Below are positions 15,897 to 24,256 of a DNA stretch of 64,000 bases, piece by piece. The notes beneath the pieces were generated by a model. The model searched no databases. It was not told where the DNA came from and saw only the letters and a list, made by a program, of their open reading frames with translations. Numbering within the stretch: position 1 is the first letter of the stretch; every line of letters begins with the position of its first letter. The position numbers and the translations under genes are program-made. The stretch covers positions 1 to 64,000 of the forward strand of contig ONKA01000006.1 of the NCBI GenBank assembly GCA_900318265.1, written 5' to 3'. The DNA comes from an uncultured Bacteroidales bacterium. GTDB taxonomy: Bacteria; Bacteroidota; Bacteroidia; Bacteroidales; F082.

Positions 15897-16787
15897 TTAT
15901 TTGCGGTTAAAGAGTTCCATGATGCGGTCAAACTCGGCTTCGTCCTTGAAGTCGATGACTACGCTGCCGTGACCCTTGATGTCGCGTTTCACTTTCACCT
16001 TGGTGTTGAGCGTTTGCGACAGGGTCTTGATCTTGCTCTTGAAGTGTTCGGGGATGAAGTTGGTCTGCTTGCGTTCCTTGTCGGCCTTGCCTTTGGCCTT
16101 GTCGGCCATCTCCTCGGTCTGGCGCACGGTCATCTCATCCATGATGATCTGTTGGAGGAGTTTCAGCTGTTCTTCCTTGTCGTTGATGTTGATGAGGGCA
16201 CGGGCGTGACCCATGCTGATGTGACCGTCGCGGATAGCAAGTTGAATCTCGGGTGGCAACTTCAACAATCTCAAGAAGTTGGCTACGGCACTACGGCTCT
16301 TGCCTACCTTCTCGCTCACTTCCTCTTGGGTGAGGCTGCACTCGTCGATGAGGCGTTGGTAGGAGATGGCCACCTCGATGGCGTTGAGGTTCTCGCGGTG
16401 GATGTTCTCGATGAGGGCGAGTTCAAGCATTTGTTCGTCGTTGGCCACACGGATGAAGGCCGGAATCTTGGTGAGTCCAGCCATCTTGGAGGCGCGCAGA
16501 CGGCGTTCACCCGAGATGAGTTGGTATTTGTTATAGCCAAGCTTTCTGACCGTAACGGGTTGAATCACACCTTGTTCCTTGATGGATTGGGCCAGTTCGC
16601 GCAAGGCAGTCTCGTCAAATTCGGTGCGGGGCTGGAAGGGGTTGGTCTCAATCAGGTTGATGTCGATTTCGGCTACGGCACCAGCCACAAAGTCGCCGCT
16701 GATGTCGCGGCTGGTGATGTCGGTTTCGGGGCTTTGCAGGATGCTGTCGAGGCCGCGGCCAAGGGATCTTTTGTTTTTGTCAGGCAT
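15897..16787 (-). CDS. parB: Chromosome-partitioning protein ParB/Spo0J
   Basis: A 296-residue CTP-dependent centromere-binding clamp. It has the N-terminal box RSLGRGLDSIL and the ParB core with NPFQPR and the GERRLRASKMAG nucleotide motif (about 93-104). ENIHRENLNAIE, a central helix-turn-helix (TQEEVSEKVGKSRSAVANFLRLLKL) and a C-terminal dimer domain follow. It would load at parS sites and recruit SMC. It lies 6 bp downstream of parA in the same transcript. I found no parS-like palindrome in the window, so the origin-proximal sites are probably elsewhere. Confidence 0.96.
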   Translation of the reverse strand: MPDKNKRSLGRGLDSILQSPETDITSRDISGDFVAGAVAEIDINLIETNPFQPRTEFDETALRELAQSIKEQGVIQPVTVRKLGYNKYQLISGERRLRASKMAGLTKIPAFIRVANDEQMLELALIENIHRENLNAIEVAISYQRLIDECSLTQEEVSEKVGKSRSAVANFLRLLKLPPEIQLAIRDGHISMGHARALININDKEEQLKLLQQIIMDEMTVRQTEEMADKAKGKADKERKQTNFIPEHFKSKIKTLSQTLNTKVKVKRDIKGHGSVVIDFKDEAEFDRIMELFNRK

Positions 16788-16793
16788 GGCGTG

Positions 16794-17573
16794 TTAGTCT
16801 TTGGTGGATAAGTTGTTCTTTTCGAGGATCTCGCGGGCGAGGTTGAGGTAGTTGATGGCGCCAGTGCTGTTGGCGTCGTACATGACGATGGTCTTGCCGA
16901 AGCTGGGGGCCTCGCTCAAACGTGTGTTGCGGTTGATGATGGTGTTGAACACCATGTCCTGGAAGTGCATCTTGACCTCTTCCACGACTTGTTTCGACAG
17001 GCGCAGACGGGTGTCGAACATGGTGAGCAGGATGCCTTCGATGTCGAGGTTGGGGTTGAGGCGCGTTTGCACGATCTTGATGGTGTTGAGCAGTTTGCCT
17101 AGACCTTCGAGGGCGTAGTATTCGCATTGCACTGGGATGATGACCGAGTCGGCGGCTGTGAGCGCGTTGACGGTGACGAGACCCAGAGACGGCGAGCAGT
17201 CAAGGATGATGAAGTCGTAGTCGCCCTTGATGGGGGCCAGCAGCTTCTTCATCATCAGTTCGCGCTCGGGCAGGTTGATCATCTCGATTTCGGCTCCCAC
17301 GAGGTCGATATGGGCTGGCAACAGGAAGAGGTTGGGTGTCTCCGTTTCCGTGATGACGGTCTTCGGATCCACATGGTCGATGATACACTCGTAGACGCTC
17401 GTCTCGACGGTTCTAGGATCAATGCCCACGCCTGAGGTGGCGTTGGCTTGAGGGTCGGCGTCGATAAGGAGTGTCTTGTATTCGAGGACGGCCAGACTGG
17501 CCGCGAGATTGATGGCGGAAGTGGTCTTTCCCACGCCGCCTTTTTGGTTGGCTATCGCTATTGTCTTACCCAT
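16794..17573 (-). CDS. parA: Chromosome-partitioning ATPase ParA/Soj
   Basis: A 259-residue deviant-Walker ATPase that drives origin segregation with ParB. The N-terminus IAIANQKGGVGKTTSAINLAASL contains the deviant Walker A with its signature lysine (KGGVGKTT, about 11-18). DADPQANAT and the switch region DYDFIILDCSPSLG follow. It is the first gene of the par cluster. A TATTTTTG element at 17598-17605 lies 25 bp upstream, and a TTATCAACA inverted repeat (17645-17673) lies further up. Confidence 0.96.
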   Translation of the reverse strand: MGKTIAIANQKGGVGKTTSAINLAASLAVLEYKTLLIDADPQANATSGVGIDPRTVETSVYECIIDHVDPKTVITETETPNLFLLPAHIDLVGAEIEMINLPERELMMKKLLAPIKGDYDFIILDCSPSLGLVTVNALTAADSVIIPVQCEYYALEGLGKLLNTIKIVQTRLNPNLDIEGILLTMFDTRLRLSKQVVEEVKMHFQDMVFNTIINRNTRLSEAPSFGKTIVMYDANSTGAINYLNLAREILEKNNLSTKD

Positions 17574-17597
17574 TTTTCAATCAAAAAAATTTCGCTA

Positions 17598-17605
17598 CAA
17601 AAATA
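17598..17605 (-). promoter_or_regulatory. Promoter -7 element of the parA operon
   Basis: TATTTTTG on the minus strand, 25 bp before the parA start codon, matches TAnnTTTG. I see no well-placed TTTG box about 19 bp upstream of it. Confidence 0.5.
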
Positions 17606-17644
17606 CGCGTTTTGGCGCGATTTATTGCCGCCGCAAATGGAAAG

Positions 17645-17673
17645 TTATCAACACAACAAAGATTTGTTGATAA
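17645..17673. repeat. TTATCAACA inverted repeat upstream of parA
   Basis: TTATCAACA at 17645-17653 and TGTTGATAA at 17665-17673 form a perfect 9-bp inverted repeat with an 11-bp spacer. It resembles two opposed DnaA-box-like sequences but differs from TTATCCACA. It could equally be an operator for the par operon. Function is not known. Confidence 0.6.
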
Positions 17674-17700
17674 GTTTTTGTCGATAAAGGAAATGGCAAC

Positions 17701-17726
17701 AAAAAAGGCCGCAAACGCTTGCGGCC
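17701..17726 (-). terminator. Intrinsic terminator of the PUR-domain gene
   Basis: The minus strand reads GGCCGCAA, a four-base loop, TTGCGGCC and then six T. It follows the stop codon of the PUR-domain gene by about 25 bp and precedes the par promoter. Confidence 0.85.
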
Positions 17727-17750
17727 TATGTGTGTTTTGGCTTGAAATGC

Positions 17751-18128
17751 TTATTTGTCCAGGCTGTCGAACCATTTGTCGATGGCGCTGTCGATCTCAC
17801 TGTGGCTTTCGCCTTCCGTGTGCTCGAAGTGACGCGGCTCGGGCTGGTCGTAATAGTCGGCCGGATACTCGCCCGTTTCGATGTACTTGATGGCATCAGT
17901 CAGTCCCTTCGAAACCTTCTCAAAGTCTTCCTTATAGAGGAAAATTTTGTGCTTCTCGTAGAAAAAGCGTTGCAGACCTTCGTCGAAACGGCGCTTGCTT
18001 TCGGTTATGGTGATGTACTTCTCATCATTCTTCGTTGACTTCACATCGAAAAAGTAGGTTCTCTTTCCTGCTTTCACTGCCTTCGAGAACAGCTCTTCTT
18101 TCTCTTTCATTTCATTTTCTTCCATCAT
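17751..18128 (-). CDS. PUR-alpha-like (DUF3276) nucleic-acid-binding protein
   Basis: A protein of about 125 residues with one PUR repeat: GKRTYFFDVKSTKNDEKYITITESKRRF, then KHKIFLYKEDFEKVSKGLTDAIKYI, and an acidic tail. PUR proteins bind single-stranded DNA or RNA, and the Bacteroidetes version is annotated DUF3276. The frame opens with TTG at 18185, but that codon sits inside the promoter element TATTTTTG (18183-18190), so it cannot be in the transcript. The ATG at 18128 or 18125 is the likely start. It is divergent from the exonuclease gene and ends at a strong terminator. Confidence 0.85.
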   Translation of the reverse strand: MMEENEMKEKEELFSKAVKAGKRTYFFDVKSTKNDEKYITITESKRRFDEGLQRFFYEKHKIFLYKEDFEKVSKGLTDAIKYIETGEYPADYYDQPEPRHFEHTEGESHSEIDSAIDKWFDSLDK

Positions 18129-18182
18129 GTCTTTCAATAATTTGATACTTTCTAAATGTTCTTTTTTGTTTGAAAAGTGGGG

Positions 18183-18190
18183 CAAAAATA
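18183..18190 (-). promoter_or_regulatory. Promoter -7 element of the PUR-domain gene
   Basis: TATTTTTG followed by CCCC on the minus strand. It lies about 55 bp before the ATG at 18128 and rules out the earlier TTG start. Confidence 0.6.
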
Positions 18191-18223
18191 GGAAAAAAAT
18201 GGATATTGCTACTTTTTATGTGT

Positions 18224-18231
18224 TATTTTTG
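18224..18231 (+). promoter_or_regulatory. Promoter -7 element of the exonuclease operon
   Basis: TATTTTTG followed by CACTC, 20 bp before the exonuclease start, divergent from the PUR-gene promoter 34 bp away. Confidence 0.6.
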
Positions 18232-18251
18232 CACTCAAAATCACAACCTGT

Positions 18252-19067
18252 ATGGAACTGAATCTGAAACGCCCTATCGCTTTCTTCGACTTGGAAACGA
18301 CTGGCCTGAATCCTTCGCACGACCGCATCGTAGAGATGAGCGTGCTGAAAATCAATGTGAACGGCGACGAGGAGCAACGTGTTTGGCTGCTCAACCCCGA
18401 AATGCCTATTTCGCCCGAATCCACTTCTGTGCATGGCTATACCGATGCGATGGTGGCCGACAAGCCCACTTTCCGCGAGAAAGCCAAGGAGATTGCCCTG
18501 TTCATCGGCAATGCCGACCTCGCGGGCTATAACATCCTGAAATTCGACCTGCCGATGCTGGTGGAGGAATTCCTGCGCGTGGATTACGACTTCGACCTGA
18601 AAAGCCGCGACTTCATTGATGTGATGAACATCTACATGAAGATGGAGCCACGCAACTTGAAGAGCGCCTACCGCTATTTCTGCCACGCCGAATTGGAAGG
18701 AGCACATGGCGCCATGGCTGACACCAAGGCCACCTATGATGTGCTTTGTGCCATGCTCGACAAGTATCAAGGTGTTGATTATGAGGATGGAAAAGGCAAC
18801 AAGTCGCAAGGCCCAATCAACGACATGAAGCAACTTTCGGAGTTTTCGGCCCACCATAAGAATGCCGACCTCTCGGGCCAGATCATCTTCGATGAGGAAG
18901 GTAAGGAGGTCTTTATGTTCGGCAAACACAAGGGTGAGCGCGTCGAGGATGTGTTCCGTAAAGAGCCGCCCTATTACGACTGGATTATGAAAAACGATTT
19001 CCCGCGCTATACGAAGAAGGTGGTGACTGCCATCAAGTTGCGCATGGGAGGTAAAAATGTAAAATAA
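18252..19067 (+). CDS. DnaQ-like 3'-5' exonuclease
   Basis: A 271-residue DEDD-family exonuclease. Exo I is FFDLETTGLNP (about 13-23) with the Asp and Glu metal ligands. Exo II is NADLAGYNILKFDLPML, and Exo III includes HGAMADTKATYDVL. The C-terminal 80 residues contain FGKHKGERVEDVFRKEPPYYDWIMKNDFP, a segment found in stand-alone Bacteroidetes homologues of the DNA polymerase III epsilon subunit. It may proofread or trim DNA or RNA, and the substrate cannot be told from sequence. The stop TAA shares its last A with the next start codon, so translation is coupled. Confidence 0.9.
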   Translation: MELNLKRPIAFFDLETTGLNPSHDRIVEMSVLKINVNGDEEQRVWLLNPEMPISPESTSVHGYTDAMVADKPTFREKAKEIALFIGNADLAGYNILKFDLPMLVEEFLRVDYDFDLKSRDFIDVMNIYMKMEPRNLKSAYRYFCHAELEGAHGAMADTKATYDVLCAMLDKYQGVDYEDGKGNKSQGPINDMKQLSEFSAHHKNADLSGQIIFDEEGKEVFMFGKHKGERVEDVFRKEPPYYDWIMKNDFPRYTKKVVTAIKLRMGGKNVK

Positions 19068-19678
19068 TGAAAATCATCTGTATAGGACGTAACTATTTGG
19101 CGCACGTCAAGGAATTGGACAATGCGCTACCTACCGAGCCCATGTTTTTCATGAAGCCTGATACGGCCTTGTTGCCTGCAGGTGAGCCTTTTCCTTATCC
19201 TAATTTCAGCAAGGAAATCCATTACGAGACGGAATTGGTGCTACGAGTATGCAAAACAGGGAAGGCGATTGACGAGAAATCGGCTTCTGAGTATTACGAT
19301 GCTATCACCGTGGGCATTGATTTCACCGCCCGCGACTTGCAAAGCGAGTGCAAGGCCAAAGGACATCCTTGGGAAGTCGCCAAGTCATTCGATTTTTCTG
19401 CTCCCATCGGTGATTTCGTGAAAATCAGCGGGTTGAGAAATCCTGATGACATTGCTTTTGGCATGAAACTCAATGGTGAATGGGTGCAGCAAGGGCATAG
19501 TCGCGACATGATTTTCGACTTCAATACGATTGTCTCCTATGTCTCGCGTTTCGTCACGCTGAATCCGGGCGATTACATCTTCACGGGGACTCCGCAAGGG
19601 GTAGGCGAGGTGCATGTCGGAGATAGGTTGGAGCTGTTCTTGGAAGGAGAATCTATGTTTGGTTTCTGTGTAAAATAA
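19067..19678 (+). CDS. Fumarylacetoacetate hydrolase (FAH) family protein
   Basis: A 203-residue single-domain FAH-superfamily enzyme. It begins MKIICIGRNYLAHVKEL. FFMKPDTALL, the metal-binding IHYETELVLRV segment and DFTARDLQSECKAKGHPWEVAKSFD follow, and near the end IFTGTPQGVGEV. The family includes oxaloacetate decarboxylase/tautomerase and acylpyruvate hydrolases. The short form seen here is close to the latter, but the substrate cannot be chosen from sequence. Its start overlaps the exonuclease stop by one base, and the tricorn protease follows 28 bp later. Confidence 0.88.
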   Translation: MKIICIGRNYLAHVKELDNALPTEPMFFMKPDTALLPAGEPFPYPNFSKEIHYETELVLRVCKTGKAIDEKSASEYYDAITVGIDFTARDLQSECKAKGHPWEVAKSFDFSAPIGDFVKISGLRNPDDIAFGMKLNGEWVQQGHSRDMIFDFNTIVSYVSRFVTLNPGDYIFTGTPQGVGEVHVGDRLELFLEGESMFGFCVK

Positions 19679-19706
19679 AGATAATCAATAAAATAAATAT
19701 TTTTCT

Positions 19707-22700
19707 ATGAAAAAACTATTTCTTTTTACTCTATTGGCGCTCGGATTGAGTCTTTCCGCCCAACCCTTGTGGATGCGCCACAATGTGATTTCGCCCCAGG
19801 GCGACAAGATTGCTTTTTGCTATAAAGGCGATGTGTATGTGGTGAACGCCAACGGCGGCAAAGCCACGCAAATCACCACGAATGCCGCTTACGATGGCGA
19901 CCCGATATGGTCATCCGACGGCAAACAGATTGCCTTCTCCACCGACCGAAACGGTAACTTCGATGTGTATCTTGTTTCGGCAGAAGGCGGTGTTGCCCAA
20001 CGCATTACGACGAACTCGGCCACCGAGATACCCTTGGCATTCTCGCCCGATGGAAAGGAAATCTATTTCACCGCCCAAATTCAGAAAGCAGCTGAGAATG
20101 TGCAGTTTGCCTCTGGTTGGATTACCGAGTTATATAAGGTGAGCACCGAAGGCGGCCGCCCTGAACAGGTGGTGGCCGTGCCGGTGAGCAGCATATCGTT
20201 TGACAAGGACGGCAAGTCCTTCCTTTATTACGATCGCAAAGGCAGCGAGAACATTTGGCGCAAACACCACACTTCTTCTGTGGCACGCGATGTGGTGTAC
20301 TACAACGCCAAGAAGAAGACGCATACGATCCTCACGACCAACGTGGGTGAAGATAGGGATCCAAGATATCTGCCTGGCTATAAGGATGTTGTGTTCTTGA
20401 GCGAACGCAACAATGGCAGTTTCAATGTCTATAAGGCTCCCGCTGACAACCTTGAACAAGTGGAGGCAGTGACTCACTTCAAGACGCACCCTGTCCGCTT
20501 TTTGAGTGTGGCCAACAACGGCCTGCTGTGCTATGGCTACATGGGGGAGATCTACACACAACGCATTGGCGGTGAGCCGCAAAAGGTGAACATCGAAATC
20601 GTCAACGACCAAGCAGAGGAACAACTGGTGAAGCAGGACTTCAAGGGTGCGGGTAGCTTTGCGTTGAGCAGCGACGGTAAGTTGATTGCCTTCGTCTCGC
20701 GTGGTGAGGTCTTCGTCACGGGTGTGGACGAATACGCCACCACGAAGCAGATCACGCATACCCCGCAGGCCGAGCGCAGCCCTTCGTTCTCGAAGGACGG
20801 CCGCACCTTGGTCTATGCCTCGGAGCGCGACGGCTACTGGAACCTCTACCAAGCCACCATCGTGCGCAAGGAGGACTACAACTTTGCCTACGCCACCTTG
20901 ATTGACGAGAAGCCCCTGTTCGACAACGACGGCATCGAGCGCAGCAATCCCGATTATTCGCCCGATGGCAGGGAAATTGCGTTTGTTGAGAATCGTAATA
21001 TCTTGAAAGTCTATAACATAGAATCAAAGAAAGTTCGCCAAATCACCGATGGCACACAACATTACGGTAGCATTGGCTATGAATGGTCACCCGATGGCAA
21101 ATGGTTTGCCATAACCTTGATAACCCACATGCGCGACCCTTATTCCGATGTCGCTATTGTCTCGGCCAGCGGTGATATGAAGATCTACAACATCACCGAG
21201 AGCGCCTACTTCGACGACGACCCGCAGTGGGTGTTGGATGGCAATGCCATTCTCTACAATTCAGACCGTTACGGTATGCGTTCTCATGCCTCGTGGGGCA
21301 GCCAAAGGGATGTCTTCATCGCCTTCTTGAACCAGGAGGCCTACGACAAATTCCGCCTCAACAAAGAAGAATACGCCTTGTTGAAGGAGCAGGAGAAAGG
21401 CAAGAAGGACGACAAGAAAGACGAGCCGAAAAAGGAGGAGAAGAGCGACAAGAAGAAAGACAAGAAAGACAATAAGAAGGACGGCCCTTCGACAGGCTCA
21501 GGGACCTCGAATGACGAGAAGCCCAAGGAATCCAAGAAGATTGAGGTGGACTTGGAGCATTTGCAGGACCGTGTCATCCGCCTGACGCCGATGTCGTCCA
21601 ATTTGAGTGGTATGGCCTTGTCGAAGGACGGCGAGAAGCTTTATTTCATGACCTCGTTTGAGAAAGGCTACGACCTCTGGGAGATGGACGTCCGCGAGAA
21701 GTCGATGAAGATCACGAAGAAGATGGGGCAGGGCGGTGCACATTTGGTCGTGAAGGACGACAACATCTTCCTGCTTTCGGGCGGCAACCTGCAAAAGGTG
21801 GACAAGGGTGGCAAGTCGACGCCGATTAAATTCGATGCCACCATGGAACTCGACCTCGCCGCCGAACGTGAGTATATGTTCAACCATGTCTTCCTGCAAA
21901 CCGAGAAGCGTTTCTTCATGAAAGACCACCACGGCGTGGACCTCGACATGATGAAGGAGGCCTACCAGCCTTTCTTGGCGCATATCAACAACAACTACGA
22001 CTTCTCCGAAATGTTGAGCGAGATTTTGGGCGAGCTGAATGTGTCGCATACGGGTTCGGGTTATCGTCCTTCAAGTCGTGGAGGTGACGCCACGGCAGAG
22101 TTCGGCGTGCTTCTCGACCTCGACTACAAAGGCGACGGCTTGAAGATTGCTGAGGTGGTGGAAGGCGGTCCTTTCGACAAGAAGAACTCCAAAGTGAAAA
22201 CGGGTTCTGTTATCCAAAAGATTGACGGCGTGGAGATTACGAAAGGCATGGACTACTATCCTTTGCTTAACAACAAACGCGACAAGACCGTTTTGGTGAC
22301 CGTCTCCGATGGCGGCAAGACTTGGGACGAGACCGTGAAGCCTATCAGCCATGGTGCGATGAACGAACTGCTTTATAACCGTTGGGTGAAGCACAACGAA
22401 GAAACCGTGGAGAAGCTCTCCAAAGGCCGCCTTGGTTATGTCCACATCCGCAGCATGGGTGATGCCAGCTACCGCGATGTATATTCTCAAATCCTCGGCA
22501 AATACAACCTCTGCGACGGCATTGTCATCGACACGCGCTTCAATGGCGGCGGTCGCCTGCACGAGGACATCGAAATCTTGTTCAGCGGTGAGAAATACTT
22601 GGAGCAAGTCGTCAACGACAGCGTGGCCTGCGTGATGCCTTCGCGACGCTACAACAAGCCCTCGGTAATGATTATCGGTGAGGCCAATTATAGCAATGCG

Positions 22701-23000
22701 CACGGCACGCCTTGGGTCTATAAATACAAGAAGATGGGCCGGCTCGTGGGTATGCCTGTGCCTGGCACCATGTCGAGCGTGACTTGGGAGACCTTGCAAG
22801 ACCCGTCGTTGTATTTCGGTTTGCCCGTGGTGGGTTATCGCACTGAAAAAGGCAACTGGTTGGAAAATACGCAATTGGAACCTGATGTCAAGGTGCGCAA
22901 CACACCCGAGAAGATGGCAGATGGCATTGATGAACAACTGGAAGCTGCCGTGAAGGAATTGCTAAAAGAGGTGAAGGAATTCCATTATTGGGGAAAATAA
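19707..23000 (+). CDS. Tricorn-type S41 protease with beta-propellers and PDZ domain
   Basis: A 1097-residue secreted protease. A signal peptide (about 1-18) is followed by WD40-like/PD40 propeller repeats such as SSDGKQIAFSTDRNGNFDVY and SPDGREIAFVENRN (about 25-560). Next come a very Lys/Asp-rich linker (about 565-620), the second half with a PDZ domain (LKIAEVVEGGPFDKKN), and the S41 catalytic core with the serine in ANYSNAHGTPW near the C-terminus. Tricorn homologues degrade peptides, and in Bacteroidetes they are periplasmic. The linker includes a palindromic repeat translated as GPSTGSGT (593-600; 21483-21506), an apparent insertion that keeps the frame. Confidence 0.93.
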   Translation: MKKLFLFTLLALGLSLSAQPLWMRHNVISPQGDKIAFCYKGDVYVVNANGGKATQITTNAAYDGDPIWSSDGKQIAFSTDRNGNFDVYLVSAEGGVAQRITTNSATEIPLAFSPDGKEIYFTAQIQKAAENVQFASGWITELYKVSTEGGRPEQVVAVPVSSISFDKDGKSFLYYDRKGSENIWRKHHTSSVARDVVYYNAKKKTHTILTTNVGEDRDPRYLPGYKDVVFLSERNNGSFNVYKAPADNLEQVEAVTHFKTHPVRFLSVANNGLLCYGYMGEIYTQRIGGEPQKVNIEIVNDQAEEQLVKQDFKGAGSFALSSDGKLIAFVSRGEVFVTGVDEYATTKQITHTPQAERSPSFSKDGRTLVYASERDGYWNLYQATIVRKEDYNFAYATLIDEKPLFDNDGIERSNPDYSPDGREIAFVENRNILKVYNIESKKVRQITDGTQHYGSIGYEWSPDGKWFAITLITHMRDPYSDVAIVSASGDMKIYNITESAYFDDDPQWVLDGNAILYNSDRYGMRSHASWGSQRDVFIAFLNQEAYDKFRLNKEEYALLKEQEKGKKDDKKDEPKKEEKSDKKKDKKDNKKDGPSTGSGTSNDEKPKESKKIEVDLEHLQDRVIRLTPMSSNLSGMALSKDGEKLYFMTSFEKGYDLWEMDVREKSMKITKKMGQGGAHLVVKDDNIFLLSGGNLQKVDKGGKSTPIKFDATMELDLAAEREYMFNHVFLQTEKRFFMKDHHGVDLDMMKEAYQPFLAHINNNYDFSEMLSEILGELNVSHTGSGYRPSSRGGDATAEFGVLLDLDYKGDGLKIAEVVEGGPFDKKNSKVKTGSVIQKIDGVEITKGMDYYPLLNNKRDKTVLVTVSDGGKTWDETVKPISHGAMNELLYNRWVKHNEETVEKLSKGRLGYVHIRSMGDASYRDVYSQILGKYNLCDGIVIDTRFNGGGRLHEDIEILFSGEKYLEQVVNDSVACVMPSRRYNKPSVMIIGEANYSNAHGTPWVYKYKKMGRLVGMPVPGTMSSVTWETLQDPSLYFGLPVVGYRTEKGNWLENTQLEPDVKVRNTPEKMADGIDEQLEAAVKELLKEVKEFHYWGK
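21483..21506. repeat. 24-bp palindromic repeat inside the tricorn gene
   Basis: The element contains CCCTTCGACAGGCTCAGGG and is the exact reverse complement of 33281-33304 over 24 bp. It is read in frame as GPSTGSGT in the charged linker of the protease. Confidence 0.85.
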
Positions 23001-23014
23001 AAAATGCGTTGAAG

Positions 23015-23161
23015 GCCTCAACAGGTATGTCATCCCAACGAAGGCATGTGGGCAAAGGCATGGGATCTATAGCTGTTGAGGCCGTAAATTAGGGTTTTTA
23101 CCTCTTGAACCGCCTCCTATAGATTCCCGCCTTCGCACTTGCCCCTGTTGGAATGACATAG
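23015..23161. repeat. Compound inverted-repeat element between tricorn and transglutaminase genes
   Basis: GGCCTCAACAG (23015-23025) pairs with CTGTTGAGGCC (23074-23084). TATGTCATCCCAAC (from 23027) pairs imperfectly with GTTGGAATGACATA (23148-23161). CTATAG and GGGATCT blocks recur inverted inside. It looks like two related units facing each other. The element fills most of the 224-bp gap; I see no gene in it. Confidence 0.75.
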
Positions 23162-23224
23162 AAGGCTGGCGCTATTACAATTTTAGCACGATTCTTGCGT
23201 TAACATGGGAAAACAACTTGTCCC

Positions 23225-24256
23225 ATGCGAAAGCGTTTGCATCTTATAATGTTTTTGGTCATTGCCGGCCTCGCCGCCTCAGCGCATACTGTTGTGGAAT
23301 GGGATGACTATTTTGAGGTGGAGCATGCATGGGAATACAACAAAAAGAAATGCACCATCTCGCTGAATATCAGCACGGAGCTTTATGATTATTATCGCAA
23401 CGACCGCGAGCATCTGGCCTATCGATATAGGTTCCAGGGCGATGAATTGCCACCCAATTACTTCAGTTTCATGCTTTCGGAGCACGATCGTCCAGTGATG
23501 CGGGCTTTGGCGACCGAGTTCAGCAAGAATGCCACTTCGGATTTGGAGAAAATCAATCTGGCGCTTTCTTTCGTGCAGTCCTTGTCATACGCCCACGACA
23601 CTGACAGCAAGGGTGCTGACGAATATGTGCGCTACCCCATAGAGACTTTGGTGGACGGTTGTGGCGACTGTGAGGATAAGGTGGCCTTGCTGACGGCTTT
23701 GTTCTATGAGATGGACGTTGACTTCATTCTTTTGGTGTTGCCCGAGCACATGGCCATCGGCGTGCATTGCGATGGGATAGAGGCTGAACGGTATCTCCAA
23801 TTCCGTGGGAAGCGGTATTATTATTTGGAGACTACCATGACGGGTTGGCTGATAGGGCAGATTCCCGAAGATTATGCCGAGGCGCGCATGGAGGCCGTCC
23901 CCGTCGATGATACGCCAAACCTGCTTATGAAAGGTGTGCGATTTGAGTCGAAACCTGCTTCAACGTTTCATAAGGCCGACTGCGAATTGGAAGTCGATTT
24001 GCAGAACCTGGGACCTAGATGTGCGAGGGGGTTGATGCTGCGTGTGCGAATCATCGAGAAAGGGAGGCCCAACTACCTGTTGGCAGACGAATATTATTCA
24101 CTCAGTCCTTTGCAGGAAGGCGAACAGCGTACTGAAAGAATTGCACTTAAAAGCTTGATCAAGGAACGTTGTGCATTGGAGCTGGAACTGACGGGACCGG
24201 AGGTTGCGCCACTTTCCTACTCGTTGGGGTTGAGCTATAGACGTGCCAGCAATTGA
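23225..24256 (+). CDS. Secreted transglutaminase-like protein
   Basis: A 343-residue protein with a short signal peptide (about 1-20, ending GLAASAH). The central domain has the papain-like transglutaminase fold: VDGCGDCEDKVALLTALFYEM holds the likely catalytic Cys (about 145), VLPEHMAIGVHCDG the His, and the region around YLETTMTG the third residue. The C-terminal 100 residues look like a beta-sandwich. Such domains in bacteria are usually proteases or peptide-linkage enzymes, and the substrate is unknown. Its stop codon directly abuts the stop codon of the converging GH20 gene, with no base between, so the two transcripts must overlap. Confidence 0.8.
   Translation: MRKRLHLIMFLVIAGLAASAHTVVEWDDYFEVEHAWEYNKKKCTISLNISTELYDYYRNDREHLAYRYRFQGDELPPNYFSFMLSEHDRPVMRALATEFSKNATSDLEKINLALSFVQSLSYAHDTDSKGADEYVRYPIETLVDGCGDCEDKVALLTALFYEMDVDFILLVLPEHMAIGVHCDGIEAERYLQFRGKRYYYLETTMTGWLIGQIPEDYAEARMEAVPVDDTPNLLMKGVRFESKPASTFHKADCELEVDLQNLGPRCARGLMLRVRIIEKGRPNYLLADEYYSLSPLQEGEQRTERIALKSLIKERCALELELTGPEVAPLSYSLGLSYRRASN

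Noticed and set aside
17574-17750. parS site or replication origin next to parAB
   Set aside because: No parS-like palindrome and no DnaA-box cluster with an AT-rich unwinding region is visible; only the single TTATCAACA inverted repeat.
18129-18185. Longer PUR-domain protein starting with TTG at 18185
   Set aside because: The codon lies inside the TATTTTTG promoter element, so it would not be in the mRNA.
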